The position numbers were made by a program, and so were the translations under genes. The notes beneath the pieces are model-generated. The model made no database searches and had not been told where the DNA came from. It saw nothing but the letters and a program-made list of their open reading frames with translations. Shown one piece after another: positions 24,711 through 32,804 of a stretch of 64,000 nt of DNA. How positions within the stretch are numbered: the stretch's first letter is position 1; every line of letters starts with the position of its first letter. Origin of the DNA: CAYNEO01 sp964396245 (GTDB taxonomy: Bacteria; Zixibacteria; MSB-5A5; GN15; FEB-12); NCBI GenBank assembly GCA_964396245.1, contig CAYNEO010000006.1, positions 57,689 through 121,688 on the forward strand. The letters are read 5' to 3'.

Positions 24711-26924
24711 GTGAGTTTCGCAAAAGTATTCAAGATATTCAAAAAGGGCTCGAAAGCCGCCTCCAAGGGCAAGGCGAAAAAGCCGGCCGGCGGTTATGAC
24801 TGGCCGTCGGGCGTTCGCATCGGCGTCTACGGGCATGCCAATTCGGGCAAGACGGTTTACTTCACAATCCTCAATGAAGAAGCCAAGATCGCCCGCAATC
24901 TTCAGATTTCAGTCACCGACAACGCCACCGCCGGGGAGTTTCTCAAGAACTACCGGGCGCTCTGGGGGCTGGGGACCTCGAGCGATGTCGGCACCATGGT
25001 CGATCTCAGGAGCGAGAAGAAGTTCCCGAGCCCGACCGAGACCGATCGTCTGCTGATGTTCAACGCCATTCTCGACCGGAGCAAGAAACTGTCGGTGGTG
25101 TCGTACGACTATCCCGGCGATGCCGTGTCGATTTCGGCGCAGAGCGAGTTCAGGGACAAGGTTACGGATTTCATGGCGGGCAGTCACGGAATCCTGTTTT
25201 TCTTCGATCCCAAGACGCTCCAGGCGGAGTTGCAGACGCAGGCGCACGTGGCCTCGTTCGTGAACATGACCGAAATGCTGGCGCCGATCGAATCGCGGCT
25301 GCCGATACCTATCGCGCTGGTGGTGACAAAATCAGATATTCTCGACGGCTTCTCCGATGAAAGCCAATCGGTGCTTATCAGTTCGGAAGACGAGCATTTG
25401 CTGTCCGAGGATTTCGAGCTTTTCCTGGAAAAGGTTTTGAGCAGCAATCGGATCGCTTCCAACAGCGCGTGGGCCGGTTCAGTGCGCAATATCCTGGTGA
25501 AGCTTCGCGAGTTTTTGAAAGTTGTAATCGGGCGAACACTCGATTTCCAGATATTTTTCATTTCAGCCACGGGCGAAAGCCCGGAAAAGATCGGCACCGA
25601 TGTTGGCCGGTCCATTTATCAGCCTCCCGATAAGATCAGTCCGGTTGGCGTGAAGGAGCCGTTTCACTGGCTGTTGAATTCGATATTGCGCAATCGGCGA
25701 ATTTCGCGCCTGAGGACGGTATCGAAATATGTCGCCATGCTGAGCCTGGCCTGGATCGTGCTGTTTTCTGCCCCCTATCTGTTCCACTTCAGTTTCCTCA
25801 TGCCCAAGGCGGTGAATGTCGAGAGGAATATCCTGGCCGAATACGACGGCAACATCTACAATACGAGCGATGACGAACGGCGAAAGATCATATCGGCCTA
25901 TAACCGGTATGAGCAGTCCTGGACGGTGAAGTACCTGTTTCCGAAGTTCCTGGTGCCGTCGGGACGAATCAGCGACCGATACCGTGATTTCAATCTGTCG
26001 ACGGCCGTGAGCCAACTTGATCACACGTTGAGCCGATTCACGCAAATTGTCAAGGACAGTGCGCTTTGGCCGAAGCTCAATCCCAGCGACAACGCCATCA
26101 TAACGAATAAGGAACACGAGGCCCTGCTCGCGGATCTGAACTCGTTTCACCAGGGAGACTCGACCTCGACGCTTTACCAGCGCAGTGGCCGGGCGCTGTC
26201 CTATTGGGATCTGTTTACAAACTATATCGCGAACCGGTCGGATTCGATGGCACTGAACGGCGTGATCGAACAGGTGGAATTTGACCGGCGCAATTACGAG
26301 GCCAGCCAGAGCAACGCCGAAAAGATGCTGGGGCAGGCTCTCGAAAACAGTCTGCAGGTCAGAACACAGAAGAAGGTCAAGACCGAGATTGCCAGAAAGG
26401 CGGCGGCGCAACTGGATGACGTCTTCGAACGGATCAACGCCAACGATGATCCTGAATACCGATTGGATGACGCCGTGACGGAATTGAGGAAGATTCGCGA
26501 CGATCTGGACCCGTCGGTGGATGCGGCCAATATCTCGGCAATAAATCGGTACCTGAACCAGGCGGCCGAGTTTAACAAGACCAGAAAATACACCTACAAG
26601 GTGGAGTCGGTTCCGGGGAACGGGCATCTTCATATCGAGGCCGTCCCGAGCGGCGGCGAACCGTCGTGGTCGGAGCAGTCGCAGACAATCCAGGGATTCC
26701 AGTACTCGCTCAACTGGAAAGCCGGTGATGATATTTATGTCGCACTGGATACTGTCGGCGCACCGGAGAATTGGGGCAAGACGGCTTCCGATAAGACCAT
26801 ACTCAAGGGCAAGTATTCGATATTCAAGATGGACGGCGAGATATCGTTCTCCAATCTCGGGCAGAAAGTGGTTATACGATTCAATCCGCCATTGATGGAA
26901 CGACTTCCGGTACTCAAGAAATAG
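24711..26924 (+). CDS. Ras-like GTPase with single membrane span, candidate TssM analogue
   Basis: Protein of 737 residues from a GTG start. After a Lys-rich N-terminus it has a P-loop GHANSGKT (41-48), a G3-like D-Y-P-G, a G4 motif V-T-K-S-D and a G5-like ISATGES, so a complete small GTPase fold of about 300 residues. A basic stretch and one membrane helix (about 340-358, YVAMLSLAWIVLFSAPYLF) follow, then about 375 residues outside the membrane with helices and a beta-rich end (KTILKGKYSIFKMDGEI). Classical TssM/IcmF is about 1100-1200 residues, with two membrane helices before its NTPase and a third after it. Here the NTPase is N-terminal and the periplasmic part is half as long. Functional equivalence is inferred from position. 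Confidence 0.72.
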   Translation: MSFAKVFKIFKKGSKAASKGKAKKPAGGYDWPSGVRIGVYGHANSGKTVYFTILNEEAKIARNLQISVTDNATAGEFLKNYRALWGLGTSSDVGTMVDLRSEKKFPSPTETDRLLMFNAILDRSKKLSVVSYDYPGDAVSISAQSEFRDKVTDFMAGSHGILFFFDPKTLQAELQTQAHVASFVNMTEMLAPIESRLPIPIALVVTKSDILDGFSDESQSVLISSEDEHLLSEDFELFLEKVLSSNRIASNSAWAGSVRNILVKLREFLKVVIGRTLDFQIFFISATGESPEKIGTDVGRSIYQPPDKISPVGVKEPFHWLLNSILRNRRISRLRTVSKYVAMLSLAWIVLFSAPYLFHFSFLMPKAVNVERNILAEYDGNIYNTSDDERRKIISAYNRYEQSWTVKYLFPKFLVPSGRISDRYRDFNLSTAVSQLDHTLSRFTQIVKDSALWPKLNPSDNAIITNKEHEALLADLNSFHQGDSTSTLYQRSGRALSYWDLFTNYIANRSDSMALNGVIEQVEFDRRNYEASQSNAEKMLGQALENSLQVRTQKKVKTEIARKAAAQLDDVFERINANDDPEYRLDDAVTELRKIRDDLDPSVDAANISAINRYLNQAAEFNKTRKYTYKVESVPGNGHLHIEAVPSGGEPSWSEQSQTIQGFQYSLNWKAGDDIYVALDTVGAPENWGKTASDKTILKGKYSIFKMDGEISFSNLGQKVVIRFNPPLMERLPVLKK

Positions 26925-26955
26925 AGTCGGTACAAAGTTAACCAAGGAGCAGGGA

Positions 26956-27492
26956 ATGAAAGCTATACGGTCGAGCAGATATCTCAGGGGGGTAATCGCG
27001 GCGGTTCCGCTGGTCACGTTCCTGTTGATCCCGGTGATTCAGGCGGCCACGTTTCAGTTGCCGGAAGGGACAGAAGTCAAGGTCCGGTTCAACACCGAAC
27101 AGAAGATTTCATCAGGAACGCTCGCGAAGGGTGACTCGCTGATGATCACACTCGCTGAGCCCATATCGGTCGGCGATCAGATGCTTATTGCCGAGGGCGC
27201 TCCGGGGAAAGCGGTCGTAACCGACGTGGTCAAGGCGGGGGCTCCCGGCAAACCGGGACATATTGCGGTGCAGTTTGTCAGCCTGGGAACGCGCGGCGGA
27301 TTCAAGACTGCCGACGGAATGGCGATACCCCTGGCAGGCACGGCCGAAAACACCGGCAAGGGCAAGAAACTGCTGGCGTTTGTCACGATCGTGGGGATCG
27401 TTCTCATCAAGGGCGGCCAGGGTGAACTTCCTGCGGATTCGGTTTACACGGCCAAAATCGGCAAGACGGTCGTGCTGACCGGCGAAGTCTAA
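26956..27492 (+). CDS. Small exported protein at the end of the T6SS operon
   Basis: Protein of 178 residues with a signal peptide (VIAAVPLVTFLLIPVIQAA, cleavage after QAA); no lipidated Cys. The mature part is beta-rich and Gly/Lys-rich (LPEGTEVKVRFNTEQKISSG, MLIAEGAPGKAVVTDVVKAG), resembling small TrbI/VirB10-like or SH3-like strand patterns often seen in envelope proteins. A hydrophobic stretch (LLAFVTIVGIVLI) lies near residues 136-148. As the last gene before the operon terminator it may be the periplasmic part of the secretion membrane complex, where TssJ would sit, but it lacks TssJ lipidation. Family not recognised. AAGGAGCAGGGA precedes the ATG. Confidence 0.65.
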   Translation: MKAIRSSRYLRGVIAAVPLVTFLLIPVIQAATFQLPEGTEVKVRFNTEQKISSGTLAKGDSLMITLAEPISVGDQMLIAEGAPGKAVVTDVVKAGAPGKPGHIAVQFVSLGTRGGFKTADGMAIPLAGTAENTGKGKKLLAFVTIVGIVLIKGGQGELPADSVYTAKIGKTVVLTGEV

Positions 27493-27514
27493 GACAAGTA
27501 TCAGCTAGAATGGT

Positions 27515-27545
27515 AAAGGCCGGTGCAAATGCACCGGCCTTTTTC
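27515..27545 (+). terminator. Rho-independent terminator of the T6SS operon
   Basis: Perfect 10-bp stem GGCCGGTGCA / TGCACCGGCC with an AA loop, flanked by AAA and TTTTT. It lies between the end of the T6SS operon and the convergent lipoprotein gene and should stop transcription on the + strand. Confidence 0.92.
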
Positions 27546-27571
27546 GTTCGTCGCCATCGTCTTGCTGTCGA

Positions 27572-29212
27572 CTATGGCCAGTAATACGTAACGCCGCGCA
27601 CCTTCAGGGTGGCGAGGTACTGTTCGGCGGATATAGCGTCGAGCCGGCAACCGTACAGATAGACAATATCACCGCTGGTCAGCCCCGGATTGTCGACCAG
27701 CGCCTTGATGTTGGTCACACCACTGTAGCTGAGGTCGATGGTGTTGATATCGGGCATATCTGCTATAGCATCGATGTTGCTCAGTGTTCGGCACCCCTGC
27801 AGATTCAGCGATTGAATCGGTTTCCCGGCCAGCGCGCTGATATCGGTCAGGGAGGAATCGCCCATCATGGCAAAGTACTCCAGGTCGTTCATGGCATTGA
27901 GAGGGCCAAGGTTCGTCAGGTCGAGCCCGGACAGATCCAGCGAGTAAATCATTGTCAAACCTGAAAGAGGAGTAATATTCGTAATCGGGTTGTAGCTCAA
28001 GTCAACATATTGCAGACCGACCAGGTTCGCAATAGGGGCAAGGCTGCTAATGTTATTGCCACTGACCTGAAGTCCGTTCAGCTTATCCAGATTCGCGATG
28101 GGCGCCAAACTGGAGATTCTGCTGTAATCGAGATTGATATATTTCAAGTTAGCGAGTGCTTCCATTCCAGACAGATCGGTCACACCTCTCTCGACACCAT
28201 ATATTGTAGTGATCTGGAGAGCATCGGTCAGCGTGATCGGCCCGGTAATGGGCGGATAGAGCGTGTTTCGGACGATATCCTCCAACACGGAATCAGCGAA
28301 TGTGATCACCGAGTCGCCCACACCGGCGAGCTTGATATAGGTTTCGTCGGAGTATATGACGAGACTATCAGCCGGCTCTCCGGATTGATCGACGGAAACG
28401 AAGACAGTCCAAAATTGCAGGATCGACATGATCGAATCGAGTTCATACTGGGCGGTGGTGAAAGCATCGCTTCCAAAATTGATCGTCGCGATCACACCGT
28501 TCCCCTGCGCATCGACAATTCCAGTATTTTGACCGTCGTATACGTTGATTTCCCAGACGTAGTCGTCGAGATTGGCGCGTCGAGAGTAACGCGACACGGA
28601 GGGATCCATTGTCGCCGGCCAGTCGGTGCTGATCGGCTCGACTAATGGTCTTCCAACCATGTTATTTGTATATCGGAACTGGACGAAGACCGAGATAAGG
28701 TTCGGGACGTTCGAGACCTCGAGATCGAGGGCAAACGGCGATCCCGACTTCAGCGCCGTGAAACGCGGACTAAGCCGAACCATCGGCACCGACGGCTCCA
28801 TCACGATGTTCACCTGCGATTGCTGATTCGGTCTCACGGCGGCGACCGATTCGCCCCGGTATATGACTATCTCCTGCTCGGGACTGAGCGACAGGTATGC
28901 CGGCGCCGGACCGGCGAGCGCCTCGAGAGTGAATTTCCGGTCCGCTCCGGCGGGAACGTTGACCGAACCCTCGAAGGCGTGCTGATCAATCAGCTCGAGG
29001 AAGGTGACTATCGTATCCATGTCCGATGCCGACACCGTCAGACGGAGCTGTCCTATGTACTCAAGGAGGTCGGGAGTCGTCACCTTTGCGGTTATCGCCA
29101 CGTTGTTGTTATCGGTTTTGCTGCCCGTCGGGCGATCAGTGCAGCCGGATATCAGGGCCAGCATTACGACCACCGCCAATGCGGGAAGCAGTGCCAGACG
29201 AATTGCTTTCAT
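27572..29212 (-). CDS. Lipoprotein with cohesin-like part and leucine-rich repeats
   Basis: Protein of 546 residues. The signal ends in LALISGC, a good lipobox. After a low-complexity linker, residues about 40-140 are Ig-like and residues about 145-280 are cohesin-like (RFTALKSGSPFALDLEVSNV, then VIATINFGSDAFTTAQYELD). From about residue 310 to the end it has 8-9 short leucine-rich repeats of the internalin type (INLDYSRISSLAPIANLDKL, VDLSYNPITNITPLSGLTMI). Such proteins usually bind ligands at the cell surface. GGAAGGAGG precedes the ATG by about 8 bases. It faces the T6SS operon tail to tail, so joint regulation is not implied. Confidence 0.82.
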   Translation of the reverse strand: MKAIRLALLPALAVVVMLALISGCTDRPTGSKTDNNNVAITAKVTTPDLLEYIGQLRLTVSASDMDTIVTFLELIDQHAFEGSVNVPAGADRKFTLEALAGPAPAYLSLSPEQEIVIYRGESVAAVRPNQQSQVNIVMEPSVPMVRLSPRFTALKSGSPFALDLEVSNVPNLISVFVQFRYTNNMVGRPLVEPISTDWPATMDPSVSRYSRRANLDDYVWEINVYDGQNTGIVDAQGNGVIATINFGSDAFTTAQYELDSIMSILQFWTVFVSVDQSGEPADSLVIYSDETYIKLAGVGDSVITFADSVLEDIVRNTLYPPITGPITLTDALQITTIYGVERGVTDLSGMEALANLKYINLDYSRISSLAPIANLDKLNGLQVSGNNISSLAPIANLVGLQYVDLSYNPITNITPLSGLTMIYSLDLSGLDLTNLGPLNAMNDLEYFAMMGDSSLTDISALAGKPIQSLNLQGCRTLSNIDAIADMPDINTIDLSYSGVTNIKALVDNPGLTSGDIVYLYGCRLDAISAEQYLATLKVRGVTYYWP

Positions 29213-29228
29213 GCGATTGCCTCCTTCC

Positions 29229-30347
29229 CTACATTGCTGCGGTTAAATCGAAGGTTATCTGGTACCCGGTGACGTCGATATTGCCGCCATCGGCGTTGCC
29301 GGTATAGATTTTGAAACCGCCGTTAACCCGTACGGTTTCCTGAAACGTGCGACCCAGAGACGCACCGATACCGAAGACGGTGGCGTTATCGAGACCGCGG
29401 TTGCTCTTGGTGACAATATGCAGATCGGTGGCCGGGGTGACAAACCACTGCGGGCTGAACATGTAGGATACCGCACCGCCGACCGTGAATTCATTGCCAT
29501 AGAGCTTGAAGGCATCGAGTTCGGCGCCGGTGGTGTCATACTCCTTGTTGTCGCCTCTGAGAACATAGCGGACCAACCCGCTCAGCGTCACTTTCTCGCC
29601 GCTCCACTGACCCGAGAGCCTCGAGTCAAACGACGGACTCTGGCGGAAGGTGTTGATGTTGTCAAACTGGTCGGTGGTGTAAAGACTATAGATGAAATCA
29701 AGTGACCACGTGATATCGCCGCGATCAAAATCGGCGCCGACATTGGCGCTGAAAACATCGCCCGGATTGTAGTCCCCGAGATTCTCGTATGGTGTGTATG
29801 TCCCGGTGTATTGATACGAGAGGCCGATGCCGCCGCGAATTCCCTCAGAGAGCACGGCCGCTCCGCCGAGCAGGATATTGAACCCGAAGCCTTCGCCGAA
29901 GCGCCGCATCGGCAGGTCGAGGAAATTGGTGGAGAGCACGTCGAGAAGCAACGCCTCTTCCGCGTCGAGCTCCCGCTTGCCGGTCGGCAAATTCAGACCG
30001 ACACTGACCAGGAGTTGATCGTCGGCAAACGAGTGGTTGGCCTGCACCCGGGCATCGCCGAGACCGTTCAGGTCAAACTCTGATCCGGCTTTCAGCGTGT
30101 TGCTGGAGTTGGCGATATAGAAGCTCATCTCGAAATTATCCTGGAGCGGCACGAAGCCGGTGAGCGGGATCATGAACTGGTTGACGGTAACTTCGTCTCC
30201 GCCCTGTTCCAGTTTCCAGTGGCTGTACACGACGTGTGTGCCGGCCGCGGGTGGCTGACCGTAAACGATTTGAGATACCGCGGGGGAAATATCGAGGGCA
30301 ACAAGAGCCAGCGCCGCTAACAGTATTATCAGTATTTTATTGCGCAT
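29229..30347 (-). CDS. Outer-membrane beta-barrel protein
   Basis: Protein of 372 residues with a signal peptide (ILLAALALVALDISPAVS) and alternating hydrophobic strands through to a C-terminal strand ending YQITFDLTAAM, with tight turns and aromatic girdle residues typical of a monomeric barrel (phenol-degradation MetA-like or general porin-type). The start (AAAGGGGGA upstream) lies inside the last codons of the preceding CsgG-type gene, so the two are co-translated. With the neighbouring CsgG lipoproteins it may form an envelope transport or sensing unit; the substrate is unknown. Confidence 0.72.
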   Translation of the reverse strand: MRNKILIILLAALALVALDISPAVSQIVYGQPPAAGTHVVYSHWKLEQGGDEVTVNQFMIPLTGFVPLQDNFEMSFYIANSSNTLKAGSEFDLNGLGDARVQANHSFADDQLLVSVGLNLPTGKRELDAEEALLLDVLSTNFLDLPMRRFGEGFGFNILLGGAAVLSEGIRGGIGLSYQYTGTYTPYENLGDYNPGDVFSANVGADFDRGDITWSLDFIYSLYTTDQFDNINTFRQSPSFDSRLSGQWSGEKVTLSGLVRYVLRGDNKEYDTTGAELDAFKLYGNEFTVGGAVSYMFSPQWFVTPATDLHIVTKSNRGLDNATVFGIGASLGRTFQETVRVNGGFKIYTGNADGGNIDVTGYQITFDLTAAM

Positions 30348-31644
30348 TGAGGTCCCCCTTTATCGTGACGGTTCCGACTCCGTTGACGACGGGCGGCCTG
30401 ATGGGGACCGGTTTTGCCGGTATGTAGCCCGGGATAATACCGCCGTTCAGTGAAAGCGAATTCAGGCGGCCATCGAGACCGAGTCCCATGTCGCCGGGCT
30501 CGCTTTCACGCATAACCGTGGTTTCAAACTGCGCTACGGAATACTGGCCGCCGTCGCCCATTGCGAGGCTCCCGGAGACAACCTCGGCGCGGTTCTGCGC
30601 CTGGGTGAATCCGGGGTCGAGTTTCTCGGCCTGCTGGTATGAAGCCTCGGCGTCGCGAAGATACCCGCGTTGCTCATAGTCGAGTCCCTTGCAGTACGCC
30701 AGAAACGCCAGATAGGACTCGGTAGGAACCGCACTGATGGCATCACGCTCTTCCGGCGTGAGTTTGATGCCCAGCGTATCGATGATGTCGAACACCAGTT
30801 GTTTTTGCGCCTGAAAGATCTTGTCGACCTCGGCTTCCGACGGTTGCGTGCGATCAATAGCACTGTCCGCCGTATTAACGACGACGCCGTCGATTCGCAC
30901 GTCTTTATCGCCGATTCCCAACATACTGCCGGTGACCATGTTGCGACTTCCGAGAAGGCGACCGAGCCGGGGCGCCGTTGCCGGATTCACGTACTCGGAG
31001 GAGCTGAGTTTTAACTCATCGAGGATTACATCGATCTTCATCCGGTCGACAACGCGGAGCGACTTCACTTTTGCCAGGTCGGCCGATGTAAATTCGGCCA
31101 GTCCCAGCGCGAGAGGTGCAAGGTCCGGCGACAAGTGAGAATCATCGAAACCGACGACCGCCACGGTGTTATCGGGGATGGTATCGATGTCGATGGAAGC
31201 TTCGTTGGCGAGGACCGTGTTGACTTCCTTGGTGATGGCATTGCCGATCAGATGATCGAGGTGGGCGCGAATGATATTCTTGGTCTTGCCGGAACCCTCG
31301 AGGCTGAGCGCCGCCCCATAGGCCGTGATCGCCTGGTCGGTCATGTCCTGCTTTTCGTAGATGAGGCCGAGGTACAGGTTACTGCGGGCATCGGGCCTGA
31401 TATTATTCGCCTGCTTGAGGGCATCCTCGGCCTTGATCAAATCTCCCTTCTCATAGAATGCCACACCGAGTTCCCGCCAGGCATCGGCACTCTGAGGGTT
31501 TTTGTTTATTTCCTGGTAAAGCGCATCTATCGCCTGGTCATAGTTTCCTTCTTCAGTCAGGCGCCGGCCCTGATTGTAGAGACTCTGCGAACAACCGACG
31601 ATCAGAAAGACGGCCACCAGGAGTAGCGCTAAAACTGTTTTCAT
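30337..31644 (-). CDS. TPR and CsgG-domain lipoprotein
   Basis: Protein of 435 residues. Signal and lipobox VFLIVGC, mature Cys about residue 18. Residues about 25-130 hold three TPR units (YDQAIDALYQEINKNPQSAD, then AWRELGVAFYEKGDLIKAED). A CsgG-like domain follows (VAVVGFDDSHLSPDLAPLAL, KSLRVVDRMKIDVILDELKL, and GRLLGSRNMVTGSM), and a final TPR near YQQAEKLDPGFTQAQNRAEV. CsgG proteins form outer-membrane secretion pores in curli systems, but many TPR/CsgG lipoproteins have unknown roles. No curlin gene is nearby. Confidence 0.8.
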   Translation of the reverse strand: MKTVLALLLVAVFLIVGCSQSLYNQGRRLTEEGNYDQAIDALYQEINKNPQSADAWRELGVAFYEKGDLIKAEDALKQANNIRPDARSNLYLGLIYEKQDMTDQAITAYGAALSLEGSGKTKNIIRAHLDHLIGNAITKEVNTVLANEASIDIDTIPDNTVAVVGFDDSHLSPDLAPLALGLAEFTSADLAKVKSLRVVDRMKIDVILDELKLSSSEYVNPATAPRLGRLLGSRNMVTGSMLGIGDKDVRIDGVVVNTADSAIDRTQPSEAEVDKIFQAQKQLVFDIIDTLGIKLTPEERDAISAVPTESYLAFLAYCKGLDYEQRGYLRDAEASYQQAEKLDPGFTQAQNRAEVVSGSLAMGDGGQYSVAQFETTVMRESEPGDMGLGLDGRLNSLSLNGGIIPGYIPAKPVPIRPPVVNGVGTVTIKGDLNAQ

Positions 31645-31688
31645 GATAGCCTTTCGTGCATGTCAATATGCAGCCGACGGCCGAAGAT

Positions 31689-32735
31689 TTATCCGGCCAG
31701 GGGGCGATAAATATCCATTTTTCGCTTGGCTTCGACGAACGAGGAGTCCGCTTCATAGGCCTTCTTGAAATACTCGTAGGCCTGCTTGTAATCGTATTTA
31801 TCCATGTACTCGAGGCCTTTGGAGTACAACTCCGTAGCGTCGTATGAATCCGTCCCGCCTTCATTGATCATGCCTATCTGGGTGGGATTCAACTTGACAT
31901 TGAGTTTGTCCGAGAGGTCGACCACGAGCTCTTTTTCCATCTTTGAATAGTCAGGCTTGCCTTCCTTATCGACAGATGCCGTGATCTCGGATGTCTCGAC
32001 ATTTACGACGCGAACAACCATGCGGGTGTTTTTGTCGTCGAGCTGGGTGATGCTGCCGAATATCATGTACTTGGCGCCCAAAATCTTGCCTACCTTGACG
32101 GCTGTAGCCTTGTCGACGACACCTGACTGCTGCATTTTGATTTCATCAAGGATGAAATCCATCTTGTCCCGCTCGATTACCTTGAAATCGCTGATCTTCC
32201 CGAAGTCATAGGCAAAGAAATCCGCAAGACCCTTGCTGATCAGGCCGAGCTTATCCTGGTACTCGCCGACAGAATAGTTGTCGAACGGCATGATAGCGAT
32301 GGTGATAAGGTCGGCGTTTTCCTCATCGCAGGTGAGCATGCCTTTGTTCTTGAGGATTTCGTACCATTTGTCACGCAATTCCTGTGGCCAGATTTCTTTC
32401 GGTAACGGCGTGATACAGGGGCCTATACTCGAAATCTTGGTCAGGTAGTCAAAGGCTTTCTGGAGGTATTGTTCACCCTTGGCATAGGTGATGATGCTCA
32501 TTACTTCGTAGACTGCGACGCTGTCGTACTTGGCGAGATTGGGCCGCTGAATCAGTTCACTGGTGATAGCGAGCCCCTGGTCATAGTCGAGCTGGTTGTA
32601 ATAATCGAGCGCCCGGGAGAGTTCGTCGGCGACCGATGATTCCTGGGCCGGCAGTGAGGCAACCAGCAACAGACACACTGATGCCGTCTCCAGCAGCCCG
32701 GCGAGCACCCGGCGAAGAGAGTGATACCGCCTCAT
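31689..32735 (-). CDS. CsgG-domain exported protein with TPR tail
   Basis: Protein of 348 residues with a signal peptide (VCLLLVASLPAQ). It contains an N-terminal helical part (LSRALDYYNQLDYDQGLAIT), a CsgG-like domain (IAIMPFDNYSVGEYQDKLGL, FKVIERDKMDFILDEIKMQQ, KVGKILGAKYMIFGSITQLD) and a C-terminal TPR (YDYKQAYEYFKKAYEADSSF). It is related to the gene at 30337 in the shared core but with the TPR after rather than mainly before CsgG. AAAGGAG lies 6 bases before the ATG. It sits between its paralogue and the kinase gene, in one probable operon. Confidence 0.8.
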   Translation of the reverse strand: MRRYHSLRRVLAGLLETASVCLLLVASLPAQESSVADELSRALDYYNQLDYDQGLAITSELIQRPNLAKYDSVAVYEVMSIITYAKGEQYLQKAFDYLTKISSIGPCITPLPKEIWPQELRDKWYEILKNKGMLTCDEENADLITIAIMPFDNYSVGEYQDKLGLISKGLADFFAYDFGKISDFKVIERDKMDFILDEIKMQQSGVVDKATAVKVGKILGAKYMIFGSITQLDDKNTRMVVRVVNVETSEITASVDKEGKPDYSKMEKELVVDLSDKLNVKLNPTQIGMINEGGTDSYDATELYSKGLEYMDKYDYKQAYEYFKKAYEADSSFVEAKRKMDIYRPLAG

Positions 32736-32804
32736 GGCAACTCCTTTGGATATACGGTTGGCGTTATATGGCTATGAAGTCAGACCGGTACTACAATATA
32801 GTAC

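Noticed and set aside
24711..26924. Direct call as TssM
   Set aside because: Topology, length and motif order differ from TssM/IcmF; listed as an analogue only.
25563..27017. Long (484-residue) open frame opposite the T6SS GTPase
   Set aside because: Complete GTPase motifs on the + strand and the operon context make the - strand frame a shadow.
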